Assembly: GCA_964503685.1 (NCBI GenBank)
Contig: CAZDAW010000029.1
Location: 1-36,345, forward strand
Length of the DNA: 36,345 nucleotides
DNA from: CAZDAW01 sp964503685
GTDB lineage: Bacteria; Chloroflexota; Anaerolineae; Anaerolineales; Anaerolineaceae
Direction: 5' to 3'
Shown: positions 1 to 6,466 of the stretch, piece after piece
How the letters are laid out: the number at the start of each line of letters is the position of its first letter
How positions within the stretch are numbered: the first letter of the stretch is position 1
Translations under genes and position numbers: made by a program
Notes under the pieces: model-generated
Databases searched by the model: none
Seen by the model: only the letters and a program-made list of their open reading frames with translations
What the model was told of the DNA's origin: nothing

Positions 1-43
1 GTTCGCGCGCCGGATGATTTATTATCAGTAAAAGGTATATAAG

Positions 44-979
44 ATGAAAGAAAATAAAAAACCCCCCCGAGAGAAACAGAATATTTTAAGTATTTTAAGT
101 ATTTTGAGTATCAAGGACGAACTCAATTGGGAGTCGGGACGCGCTTATCTGCTTATTTTATTGGGTTCATTCGTGCAGGCGCTCAGTTTACGTTTATTCC
201 TGGTGCCGGCAAAATTAGCCAGCGGCGGGATAAGCGGTATTGCCCAGATTATCAATCATTACACTGATTTTCCTATTGGTTTAATGGTATTTATCGGAAA
301 TATCCCCTTATTTTTGTTAGGGTGGAGGTACTTGGGTGGGCCACGTTTTGCCTTGCGGACTGCTTTTGCAATTGTGACGTTTTCTCTCCTGACTGACTTA
401 ATTGTACCTTTTATGCCGCCTGAAGGTCTGACTGGCGATCTGGTTCTCAACTCGTTGTATGGCGGCTTGACTCTTGGGTTAGGTCTGGGATTGGTTTACC
501 GGGGACAGGGTACAAGCGGCGGCAGTGATATCCTTGGACGGATTCTCAACCGGTGGAGGGGTATCACGATTTCACAGGCTTATCTGATTACGGACTCATT
601 GATCATTTTGCTTGCCGGGCTGGCTTTTAACTGGGAGCATGCATTATATGGCCTGGTGATGCTTTATGTCAGTGGATTGGCGGCCGAAACGACTCTGGAA
701 GGCAGCGGGGTTGTGCGAACCGCAATGATTATTACCAGCGAACCCGAAACAGTAACAGATCAGATATTGATTCAGCTTGAAAGGGGCGTCACATTATTGC
801 CAGGGTTGGGAGGGTATACAGGATCAGAGCGGCCGGTTCTTTATTGTGTCATTTCCCGATCGGAAGTGAGCCAGCTAAAAGCTTTGGTTCGAGATGCAGA
901 CCCGAAAGCCTTTATGGTGATTGGGCAGGCGCATGAGGCTCTGGGAGAGGGTTTCCGGTCGCTGGAAAAAGAGACCTGA
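44..979 (+). CDS. YitT-family membrane protein (DUF161/DUF2179)
   Basis: This 311-residue protein matches the YitT family: an N-terminal block of about five to six membrane segments (residues ~35-215) and a C-terminal soluble DUF2179 domain (about 225-305, with GVTLLPGLGGYTG and an RPVLYCVI strand). Members sit in the cytoplasmic membrane and their transported substrate is mostly unknown. The start is the ATG after a weak AAAGG ribosome site. The first 35 residues are unusual: a run of seven C bases is followed by a threefold 9-bp repeat coding ILSILSILSI. The gene ends only 9 bases from the convergent YhhN gene, with no obvious terminator between them. The family call is firm; the function is not. 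Confidence 0.85.
   Translation: MKENKKPPREKQNILSILSILSIKDELNWESGRAYLLILLGSFVQALSLRLFLVPAKLASGGISGIAQIINHYTDFPIGLMVFIGNIPLFLLGWRYLGGPRFALRTAFAIVTFSLLTDLIVPFMPPEGLTGDLVLNSLYGGLTLGLGLGLVYRGQGTSGGSDILGRILNRWRGITISQAYLITDSLIILLAGLAFNWEHALYGLVMLYVSGLAAETTLEGSGVVRTAMIITSEPETVTDQILIQLERGVTLLPGLGGYTGSERPVLYCVISRSEVSQLKALVRDADPKAFMVIGQAHEALGEGFRSLEKET
82..108 (+). repeat. Threefold 9-bp tandem repeat inside YitT gene
   Basis: The unit TATTTTAAG occurs twice in a row and then once as TATTTTGAG. The unit is a multiple of three, so copy-number changes by slippage would keep the frame and only lengthen or shorten the ILS stretch near the N-terminus. Confidence 0.8.
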
Positions 980-988
980 TACAGTTAG

Positions 989-1663
989 TTATCTTCCGAT
1001 GAAGTGTATCATCGCTCCATAGGCCAGGGCTATTTGTCCCAGGTGATAAGTGGTCATCACGAGTAACCTGCCATAGGTGTAGCGCTTAATAAACTTATTC
1101 CAGGCTAATGTGATATCTGAAATATAGAATAATAAAGCCCCAATGCTGACGAGGGCCGAATGCGCTGTGTTCCATTCGGAACGGCCGAATGTTTGAAACG
1201 CGGCGATGACCATCAGGCTGATAACAATGCTGTAGATTAAAACTGCCCATTGGTAGATACTCTGCTTTTTATTAGCCACACCTGACCGGAGACGCGGATA
1301 AATGATGGCAAAGAAAAATGCAACGATGGCTGTACTGATGATCCCCGCAAAATTGAAGTTTTGAGGGGGAGCTTGCATGAATCCGATAATGTAAACGATA
1401 TGAGTGATCAAAAAGGAGATGAGACCGGCAATAAATTTTTCGCGCGGAAGGACAAGCAACACATCCCCAAAAAGCGAAAAAATAAGGCCAAAGGCGAACC
1501 AGCTAACTCCTCCCTGAAAATGGCTGTTTTGCCACACCCAGATAATTAATGAAACGAGAGTTGCTGGTTTGAATATATATTCAAGTTTCCTCCAGCCTTT
1601 CACAATAGCCGTCCATTCGATGATGGCAAAAAGGAAGGTTAACCATAAAAAGAGATTTGTCAT
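989..1663 (-). CDS. YhhN family membrane protein (lysoplasmalogenase-like)
   Basis: A 224-residue, almost wholly hydrophobic protein with about seven to eight membrane segments. The central GLIFSLFGDVLLVLPREKFIAG stretch, with its acidic residue inside a helix, and a second acidic helix (ISDITLAWNKF) are hallmarks of the YhhN/TMEM86 family. Known members hydrolyse the vinyl-ether bond of lysoplasmalogens, but many bacterial members are uncharacterised. The ATG lies 6 bases after the era stop, so it is probably the last gene of an ogt-era-yhhN operon. Family is fairly sure, enzymatic activity is inferred. Confidence 0.8.
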   Translation of the reverse strand: MTNLFLWLTFLFAIIEWTAIVKGWRKLEYIFKPATLVSLIIWVWQNSHFQGGVSWFAFGLIFSLFGDVLLVLPREKFIAGLISFLITHIVYIIGFMQAPPQNFNFAGIISTAIVAFFFAIIYPRLRSGVANKKQSIYQWAVLIYSIVISLMVIAAFQTFGRSEWNTAHSALVSIGALLFYISDITLAWNKFIKRYTYGRLLVMTTYHLGQIALAYGAMIHFIGR

Positions 1664-1669
1664 TGCGCT

Positions 1670-2590
1670 TTATCTTTTCCTTTCTGTGGTCAAACCAAAG
1701 TTTTTGAGTGCATTATCATCCTGGCGCCAGTTCTTAAGCACCTTAACGCGTAACTCTAAAAATACTCTTCTTCCGCTCATCGATTCGATTTCCTGCCGGG
1801 CGCTTACGCCAATTTTTTTAAGCATCATTCCATTTTTGCCTATTACGATTGGTTTTTGTGACTCGCGTTCAACGAACAGAGTAGCTATGATATAGGCGCC
1901 TGTTTCACCGCGCTCGGTAAATTCATCGATGCGGACTGCGATGCAGTGGGGTATTTCATCGCGCAGGTGAATGAGGGCCGCTTCACGGATCAGATCGGCG
2001 GCAATGTCCCGTTCAGACAGGTCAGTAATTTGTTCTTCAGAATAGAAGGCTTCACCAGGCGGCAGCCTTTGGTGAAGCTCTTTCAGCAGCCTGTCAAGAT
2101 TGTATCCGGTAGTTGCTGATAGCGGCAAGAGAAAGGCCTGAGGGACAAGTTCTTGAAATGCGACCTGACGGGCTGCCAATTCCTCATGCGGTATGAGATC
2201 GTACTTGTTCAGGATTTGCAGTATGGGAGGTGGTTTTCGAATATTGTTTATTCTTTCAGCCAGCATTAGATCTTCTTCATCAGGTAACTTTGAACCATCG
2301 ACCATAAACAGGATGATATCTGCATCTTTGAGCGCTTCTTCAGATTCTTGATTCATAAATTCACCCAATTTGTGATGAGGCTGATGCATTCCGGGCGTAT
2401 CGATAAAGATTATTTGCATCTGATCGGTGGTTAAAATTCCCATCTGCCGCTTGCGAGTCGTTTGAGGGCGGGGGGATACAGCGGCAATTTTTTGTCCCAT
2501 TAATGCATTCATTAATGTCGATTTTCCGACGTTGGGTTTTCCAACAACAGCGACATATCCTGATCTGGTCGGCTCATTTATATCTGTCAT
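1670..2590 (-). CDS. era: GTPase Era
   Basis: Era is an essential GTPase that binds 16S rRNA and helps mature the 30S subunit. The 306-residue length is normal. The G motifs are all present: G1 GKPNVGKST (17-25), the G2 region with PQTTR (42-46), G3 DTPG (64-67) and G4 NKYD (128-131). The C-terminal KH RNA-binding domain follows, with IGKNGMMLKKIG near residue 250. Its ATG overlaps the ogt stop (ATGA), indicating translational coupling, and yhhN follows closely. No missing residues are apparent. Confidence 0.97.
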   Translation of the reverse strand: MTDINEPTRSGYVAVVGKPNVGKSTLMNALMGQKIAAVSPRPQTTRKRQMGILTTDQMQIIFIDTPGMHQPHHKLGEFMNQESEEALKDADIILFMVDGSKLPDEEDLMLAERINNIRKPPPILQILNKYDLIPHEELAARQVAFQELVPQAFLLPLSATTGYNLDRLLKELHQRLPPGEAFYSEEQITDLSERDIAADLIREAALIHLRDEIPHCIAVRIDEFTERGETGAYIIATLFVERESQKPIVIGKNGMMLKKIGVSARQEIESMSGRRVFLELRVKVLKNWRQDDNALKNFGLTTERKR

Positions 2591-3099
2591 ATCAGCGTCT
2601 GCCTTTCAAAAGCAAGCAGCCAGGCTTTTGTCTCCAGGCCGCCTGGCGCGGAATATCCATGTAATTTACCATTTGATCCTACAACTCGGTGACAAGGGAT
2701 AATGATGGGTATCGGATTGCGGGCATTTGCGCCGCCCACTGCGCGGGAGGCTTTTGGGCGACCGATCGATTGGGCGATTTCTCCGTAAGTACGCACTTGC
2801 CCCCAGGGGATCTCCGATACAGCTTTGAGCACTGTTTGCTGAAAAATCGGCATGGTTTCCCAATCTATGGGTAGATCAAAAATTTTACGCTTACCCAAAA
2901 AGTATTCATTGATTTGTTGCAACGCCTGTGAGGTTTCGTCACGGTTGATGCGTATGTTTGCATTAGACCACCCCGACAGATTTTCGATAAAGGCATCCTG
3001 GTCAATCTTCATTGCCACAGATGCCAGGCCTTTTTTTGTCAGGGCTACCCATATTGGGCCGAATGAATCGATCGTTGTGTTGCCAATGAAAATATCCAT
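2587..3099 (-). CDS. ogt: Methylated-DNA--protein-cysteine S-methyltransferase
   Basis: This suicide repair protein moves methyl groups from O6-methylguanine (and O4-methylthymine) to its own cysteine. The active-site motif PCHRV is present with Cys136. Before it lie the helix-turn-helix region (VRTYGEIAQSIGRPKASRAVG) and the conserved NARNPIPIIIPCH context. At 170 residues it has the usual Ogt/MGMT length, with a diverged N-terminal domain. The start is an ATG preceded by a good TAAGGAGA ribosome site. It is the first gene of a coupled operon with era. Whether it is orthologous to Ogt or to the Ada C-terminal domain is not resolved. Confidence 0.93.
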   Translation of the reverse strand: MDIFIGNTTIDSFGPIWVALTKKGLASVAMKIDQDAFIENLSGWSNANIRINRDETSQALQQINEYFLGKRKIFDLPIDWETMPIFQQTVLKAVSEIPWGQVRTYGEIAQSIGRPKASRAVGGANARNPIPIIIPCHRVVGSNGKLHGYSAPGGLETKAWLLAFERQTLI

Positions 3100-3131
3100 G
3101 AATCTCCTTAGCCAGGTGCATTTATCTTGAT

Positions 3132-3140
3132 TTTATACCA
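3132..3140 (-). promoter_or_regulatory. Candidate extended -10 promoter for ogt-era-yhhN
   Basis: On the minus strand the sequence TGGTATAAA fits an extended -10 (TGn then TATAAT-like). It lies about 33 bases before the ogt ATG, leaving a leader of roughly 25 bases with a good ribosome site. No convincing -35 is present, as is usual for extended -10 promoters. Confidence 0.4.
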
Positions 3141-3292
3141 GAAGCGCCCATAAAAAATACCTAAAATCGCCGTTCTGGAAGGTTTTTGTCGGGCTATCGT
3201 ATAGTAATCGTAGGGTAAACGTCAAGTAATCTATAGTAGGGAATGATAATATAGTTTCAAAGGGTAACTTCTCTTCTTCTCCTCCTTTAGAC

Positions 3293-3321
3293 GAGAGCCG
3301 GGGTCGGCGTCCCCGGCTCTC
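3293..3321 (+). promoter_or_regulatory. Perfect 11-bp GC-rich hairpin in leader of phosphoribosyltransferase gene
   Basis: GAGAGCCGGGG and CCCCGGCTCTC are exact reverse complements separated by the 7-base loop TCGGCGT. No T-run follows, so it is not a classical terminator. The pyrimidine run just before it contains TCCTCC, which could pair with GGAGGA in the ribosome site at 3432-3437. A regulatory leader hairpin or an RNA stability element fits best; a terminator read from further upstream is possible. Confidence 0.5.
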
Positions 3322-3446
3322 ATTGATTCTATCACAATCATCAGGGGTAAAAAACAGGTCAGTTCACCATCTATTTTTAATTTGTGATAAACTTATTTTT
3401 GTGATTTGTGAAAATCGAAATCTTAATTTCTGGAGGAAAACCTATC

Positions 3447-4004
3447 ATGTCTCCAACCAATCGTCAGTTTCACTCCGTTGAAGTTGCTGGGATTCATCGT
3501 GACCTTCCATTGTTCGAGGTTAAACCTGGCTTAAAGATCGCGATCTTGAATATTCTTGGGGATACTGAACTTGTTCAGGCCTGCGCCAAAGCTCTGGCAA
3601 AAAAGCTGGAGTCTGTATCCTATGATATTTTCGTTACTGCGGAAACGAAGAGCATCCCATTAGCGTACGCGCTCTCGGTTGAGACGAAGAAGCCTTATGT
3701 GATTTTTCGCAAATCATACAAGCCATATATGGGCGATGCTTTGCAGGCAGAGACGCTTTCCATTACTACCGGGGAACCACAAACTTTGTACCTCGATGAA
3801 AAGGATCGGGACTTGATCAGGCAAAAGAATGTGGCTATCGTTGATGATGTCATCAGCACTGGCTCGACATTGCAGGGTATGCGTTTGCTCATCCAAAAAG
3901 CTGAAGCAAAAGTGGCGGCAGAAGCGGCTATCTTCACAGAGGGTGAACGCGCCAAATGGCGTGACATTATCTCATTAGGGCATCTACCTGTTTTTACGGA
4001 CTGA
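3447..4004 (+). CDS. Type I phosphoribosyltransferase (adenine PRT-like)
   Basis: This 185-residue protein carries the PRPP-binding signature VAIVDDVISTGST (about residues 129-141), with the two acidic residues and the T-G-S-T phosphate loop typical of type I phosphoribosyltransferases. The overall shape resembles apt/xpt-like proteins: nucleobase plus PRPP gives nucleotide in purine salvage. The base specificity cannot be read from the sequence. I chose the ATG with TGGAGGA about 10 bases upstream over an earlier in-frame GTG at 3408, which has no ribosome site. It stands alone between two intergenic regions, with a structured leader. Confidence 0.85.
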   Translation: MSPTNRQFHSVEVAGIHRDLPLFEVKPGLKIAILNILGDTELVQACAKALAKKLESVSYDIFVTAETKSIPLAYALSVETKKPYVIFRKSYKPYMGDALQAETLSITTGEPQTLYLDEKDRDLIRQKNVAIVDDVISTGSTLQGMRLLIQKAEAKVAAEAAIFTEGERAKWRDIISLGHLPVFTD

Positions 4005-4022
4005 TTATATCCAGATGTTATT

Positions 4023-4060
4023 ACTGACGCAGTTTACCTGGGGAGTAGAATTACGTCAGT
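4023..4060 (+). terminator. Weak terminator-like inverted repeat after phosphoribosyltransferase gene
   Basis: ACTGACG and CGTCAGT are exact 7-base inverted arms with a 24-base loop, starting about 20 bases after the stop, and TTTT follows. The loop is long and the T-run short, so termination is only a possibility. Confidence 0.3.
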
Positions 4061-4136
4061 TTTACTATCGTTCATCAGCCAGTTTTGTGGGTTATCTCAA
4101 ATTGCTGCCCGGAGAATTTTTTTGCTGCGGATGAAT

Positions 4137-4198
4137 GCAGATGCACACAGGTTACTGATGAATAGATTTAAAATCAGTTTTAATCAGCGTGTATCTGC
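4137..4198. repeat. Imperfect palindromic intergenic element
   Basis: The left part (GCAGATGCACAC, then ACTGAT) and the right part (ATCAG, then GTGTATCTGC) form an imperfect inverted repeat around an AT-rich centre. The wording, ending in ATCAGCGTGTATCTGCGGTT, resembles dispersed intergenic palindromes I recall from many environmental bacterial genomes. Only one copy is seen here, so its repeat status rests on that recollection. It lies between the ends of two convergent transcription units. Confidence 0.35.
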
Positions 4199-4294
4199 GG
4201 TTTTGTGATCATTTTTTCTGTAATTTGCATCAGACGGTAATTTGAGTCAGGTTAGCGTGACTAATTAAATTTGCAAAATAAATTTCCCATCGAG

Positions 4295-4549
4295 TTATTC
4301 GGGGTTGGCGCGTTGCACCAGGTTGCTCTTAGCCTTGTGGGATAATTTTTTTATTGAGCGTTCACGTTTCATAGCTGTCGAACGGTCCGGCTGAATTTCG
4401 ACATAAACCAGTTTAACGGGAAGGCGCGCGCGCGTATAACGCGAACCGGCTCCATGATTGTGCTGGCGCTCACGTCTGATTGGATCTGTGCTCCAACCTG
4501 TGTAGTAGGTGCCGTCTGCACAAAGCAGGATGTAACAGTAATCTGTCAT
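4295..4549 (-). CDS. GIY-YIG domain protein (UPF0213/YhbQ-like)
   Basis: An 84-residue single-domain protein. The GIY and YIG strands appear as CYILLCADGTYYTGWS (residues 5-20), followed by the conserved Arg (PIRRERQHNHGAGSRYTR) and a glutamate in KRERSIKKLS. This is the YhbQ-like subgroup of stand-alone GIY-YIG nuclease domains; E. coli YhbQ has been reported to act on DNA, and most members are uncharacterised. It lies 29 bases after the TyrA-like gene and is likely the last gene of that minus-strand operon. The ribosome site is weak. Confidence 0.85.
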   Translation of the reverse strand: MTDYCYILLCADGTYYTGWSTDPIRRERQHNHGAGSRYTRARLPVKLVYVEIQPDRSTAMKRERSIKKLSHKAKSNLVQRANPE

Positions 4550-4578
4550 TGTGAAGCAGGGTCAAGGAAATAAGAAAC

Positions 4579-5577
4579 TTAAGGTTTCTTTTCTTTGTCG
4601 GCTTTTCGATCCAAGCCGATTAATCGTAAGAAAGCCTGCCCGCTTTTAGGCATATCTGTCATGGGAGGAATACCTTGATTTTTCCAGGCGGTTGATTGAC
4701 GACTCGCCCACCACCCCAGACGATTTTTGTGAGCGACTTCCAGTTGCTCTTTCAGGCTTTCTTCGTTCTGATTCTCGATGTCATCGCGAAGAGAGACAAG
4801 TTCGGCAATCAGGTTATTGATGACCCGAACGACATTGTCCTTGTTTTGCAACGCTTCATCTGCCAGACTCTGAACCTCGTCATGCAGCGTAATTGACGTC
4901 GTACCGGCGGCAAAAGCACGGCCGGCAATTTTTTGCCCTTCTTTCCAGCCGGGTTGTTCGGTGGTGGCGTTTAATAACGCAACTGATGCTATTTGGGGGA
5001 GTGTATGGGTGGCGGCCATCAAGCCATCTACTTCTGCTGCGTCTGCAAATAATGCTTCTGCGCCCAATAATTTGATCAGGTTGACGGCTAAATCAACAGC
5101 TTGAGGGTTGGTGCGAGCAGGTGTGGTAAGGATAATCAATTCCTCTTTAAAAAGATCTGCCCGGGCGGCATCAATCCCCACGGATGTTTCATGAAGATAA
5201 CGATGGCTGATGACGGGCGTCAAGGCAACGTAGTGCCTTTCGGCTGGAAGGAGATTGACCATCCAACCTGAAACGGTGTTTTTGACAGCGGCAGTATCCA
5301 TGACAATCGCGCCGCTCTTAAGTGTATTTGCAATGAGCGCAATTGTTTCCCTGATCTCATGTTGTGGAAGAGCAAGGATAACTATATCCGCTTCTTGCAC
5401 AGCTGAAAGGAGATTGTTCGCGGTTTTATCCACGGCGTTGAGTTTCTCGGCTTTGCGGGAAGTATCTGCATCGCGGTCGTATCCAATTCGAGCTACCCGC
5501 GAGTTATGTTCAGCCAAAGCCAGCCCAATTGAGGCGCCAATCTGTCCCAGTCCGATAATGAGGATTTGAGTGGTCAT
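4579..5577 (-). CDS. Prephenate dehydrogenase-like oxidoreductase (TyrA superfamily, atypical active site)
   Basis: A 332-residue protein with an N-terminal Rossmann fold (ILIIGLGQIGASIG, residues 5-18) and the all-helical TyrA-type C-terminal half (THTLPQIASVALLNA, then a charged helical tail). TyrA enzymes oxidise prephenate or arogenate to 4-hydroxyphenylpyruvate or tyrosine. Here two hallmark catalytic positions differ: DxGSVK reads DTAAVK, and the usual HPxxG motif reads TPVISH. Substrate and even activity are therefore uncertain. I chose the ATG at 5577, which overlaps the upstream protease stop (ATGA), rather than a start 19 codons earlier. It is the middle gene of a coupled three-gene operon. 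Confidence 0.72.
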   Translation of the reverse strand: MTTQILIIGLGQIGASIGLALAEHNSRVARIGYDRDADTSRKAEKLNAVDKTANNLLSAVQEADIVILALPQHEIRETIALIANTLKSGAIVMDTAAVKNTVSGWMVNLLPAERHYVALTPVISHRYLHETSVGIDAARADLFKEELIILTTPARTNPQAVDLAVNLIKLLGAEALFADAAEVDGLMAATHTLPQIASVALLNATTEQPGWKEGQKIAGRAFAAGTTSITLHDEVQSLADEALQNKDNVVRVINNLIAELVSLRDDIENQNEESLKEQLEVAHKNRLGWWASRQSTAWKNQGIPPMTDMPKSGQAFLRLIGLDRKADKEKKP

Positions 5578-6221
5578 AGGTTCAATCCTAACAAAAGAGA
5601 TCGTAACGCGATAAGAGGCGGTCCGATTATCCAATTCAGAAGATCGATTCCGAGGGTAGGCCCCAGAAATACAAGAACCAAAAGAATAATGGGTCCATAA
5701 GGGTGGATTTTATCAAAAAATTGCGCCCAACGCGGGGGTAAAAAATATACCAGAATCTCTTCTCCATCCAGAGGGGCGATTGGAATGAGATTGAAGAGCA
5801 TCAAAGCCAGGTTGATGATAATAAATTGATTTAAAAACTGGTAGGGTGAAGGTAATATTGTATTGGAGGCTGTATAGTTAACCAGTCCCAGGCGGAATGG
5901 GATTGCGCCCAATACGGCCAGAAAAAAATTCGATAAAGGCCCTGCCAGAGAGACCCACATCATGGCAGCCGGCGACTGCCGACGAAGAATATATGGGTTT
6001 ACCGGTACCGGTTTTGCCCACCCGAAGCCTGCCACCAGCAGCATTAAAGCCCCCATCGGATCGATATGAGACAACGGATTGAGGGTTAAGCGTCCATTTT
6101 GTCGGGGAGTAGCGTCGCCAAAGCGATCGGCGATCAGGGCATGGCAGAATTCATGGACGGTGAAAGCGATTGCCAATATAATCAACCGTGATATTAAAAC
6201 AGCGGGACTGAGATTGAACAT
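5574..6221 (-). CDS. Site-2 protease family intramembrane metalloprotease (M50)
   Basis: A 215-residue membrane protein with the zinc motif HEFCH at residues 23-27 in the first helix, the DPMGALM segment, and the second metal-binding region NLIPIAPLDGEE. These mark the short, PDZ-less M50B peptidases found widely in bacteria, which cleave substrates within the membrane; the substrate here is unknown. An upstream start giving 85 more residues exists, but that extension looks unconserved and would cross the divergent gene. The chosen ATG lies 7 bases after a TATAAT box, so the transcript may be leaderless. The stop overlaps the next start. Confidence 0.88.
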   Translation of the reverse strand: MFNLSPAVLISRLIILAIAFTVHEFCHALIADRFGDATPRQNGRLTLNPLSHIDPMGALMLLVAGFGWAKPVPVNPYILRRQSPAAMMWVSLAGPLSNFFLAVLGAIPFRLGLVNYTASNTILPSPYQFLNQFIIINLALMLFNLIPIAPLDGEEILVYFLPPRWAQFFDKIHPYGPIILLVLVFLGPTLGIDLLNWIIGPPLIALRSLLLGLNL

Positions 6222-6223
6222 AT

Positions 6224-6255
6224 ATGCGATTATAACACGGGTGGTATAATCGCAT
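6224..6255. promoter_or_regulatory. Palindromic divergent promoter with opposing TATAAT boxes
   Basis: ATGCGATTATA and TATAATCGCAT are exact 11-base inverted arms separated by 10 bases. Each arm carries a perfect TATAAT, pointing outwards: 6245-6250 for the DUF951 gene, and 6234-6229 on the minus strand for the protease gene. The start codons (GTG 6257 and ATG 6221) lie 6 and 7 bases beyond the boxes, where transcription would begin. Both mRNAs would then be leaderless. No clear -35 is seen on either side. The palindrome could also be an operator. Confidence 0.6.
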
Positions 6256-6256
6256 C

Positions 6257-6466
6257 GTGTTATTGGATTTGCACTTGGGCGACACGGTTGTTTTAAAAAA
6301 ACCTCATCCCTGCGGGAGTTATGAGTGGCATGTGGTTCGGTTGGGCGCTGATATTGGCCTGGAATGCAGTGTATGTAAAAGGAGAATTTTACTGCCGCGG
6401 CATGAATTATCGCGTCGGATAAAAAAGATAATACCGGGGAATACAAATGGATCAAATAAGACATAA
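6257..6466 (+). CDS. DUF951 family small protein
   Basis: A 69-residue protein with the DUF951 pattern: LGDTVVLKKPHPCGSYEW near the start, then RLGADIGLECSVCKRRILLPR with a Cys-x2-Cys pair, and a basic C-terminus. The Cys residues, including PHPCG, may form a small zinc site. The family is common in Firmicutes and some other phyla, and its function is unknown. GTG at 6257 is chosen because the TATAAT box ends 6 bases earlier and no ribosome site is present, which suits a leaderless start. Its end overlaps the following glycosyltransferase gene by 20 bases, so they are probably co-transcribed. Confidence 0.85.
   Translation: MLLDLHLGDTVVLKKPHPCGSYEWHVVRLGADIGLECSVCKRRILLPRHELSRRIKKIIPGNTNGSNKT

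Larger units (their letters stand above)
3100..3446. other. 347-base intergenic region between ogt and the phosphoribosyltransferase gene
   Basis: I find no gene here. It holds the candidate ogt promoter, an AT-rich part with loose repeats of GTAGGG (near 3210-3240), a pyrimidine run (TTCTCTTCTTCTCCTCC, about 3270-3286), the hairpin at 3293-3321, and a stretch rich in TTTGTGA before the phosphoribosyltransferase ribosome site. I compared it by eye with the purine riboswitch and saw no match. The long leader suggests regulation of the downstream gene, but the mechanism is unknown. Confidence 0.5.

Noticed and set aside
3180..3250. Possible purine riboswitch before the phosphoribosyltransferase gene
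   Set aside because: The conserved junction sequences and loop-loop motifs of the purine riboswitch are not recognisable by eye. Only loose GTAGGG repeats are present.
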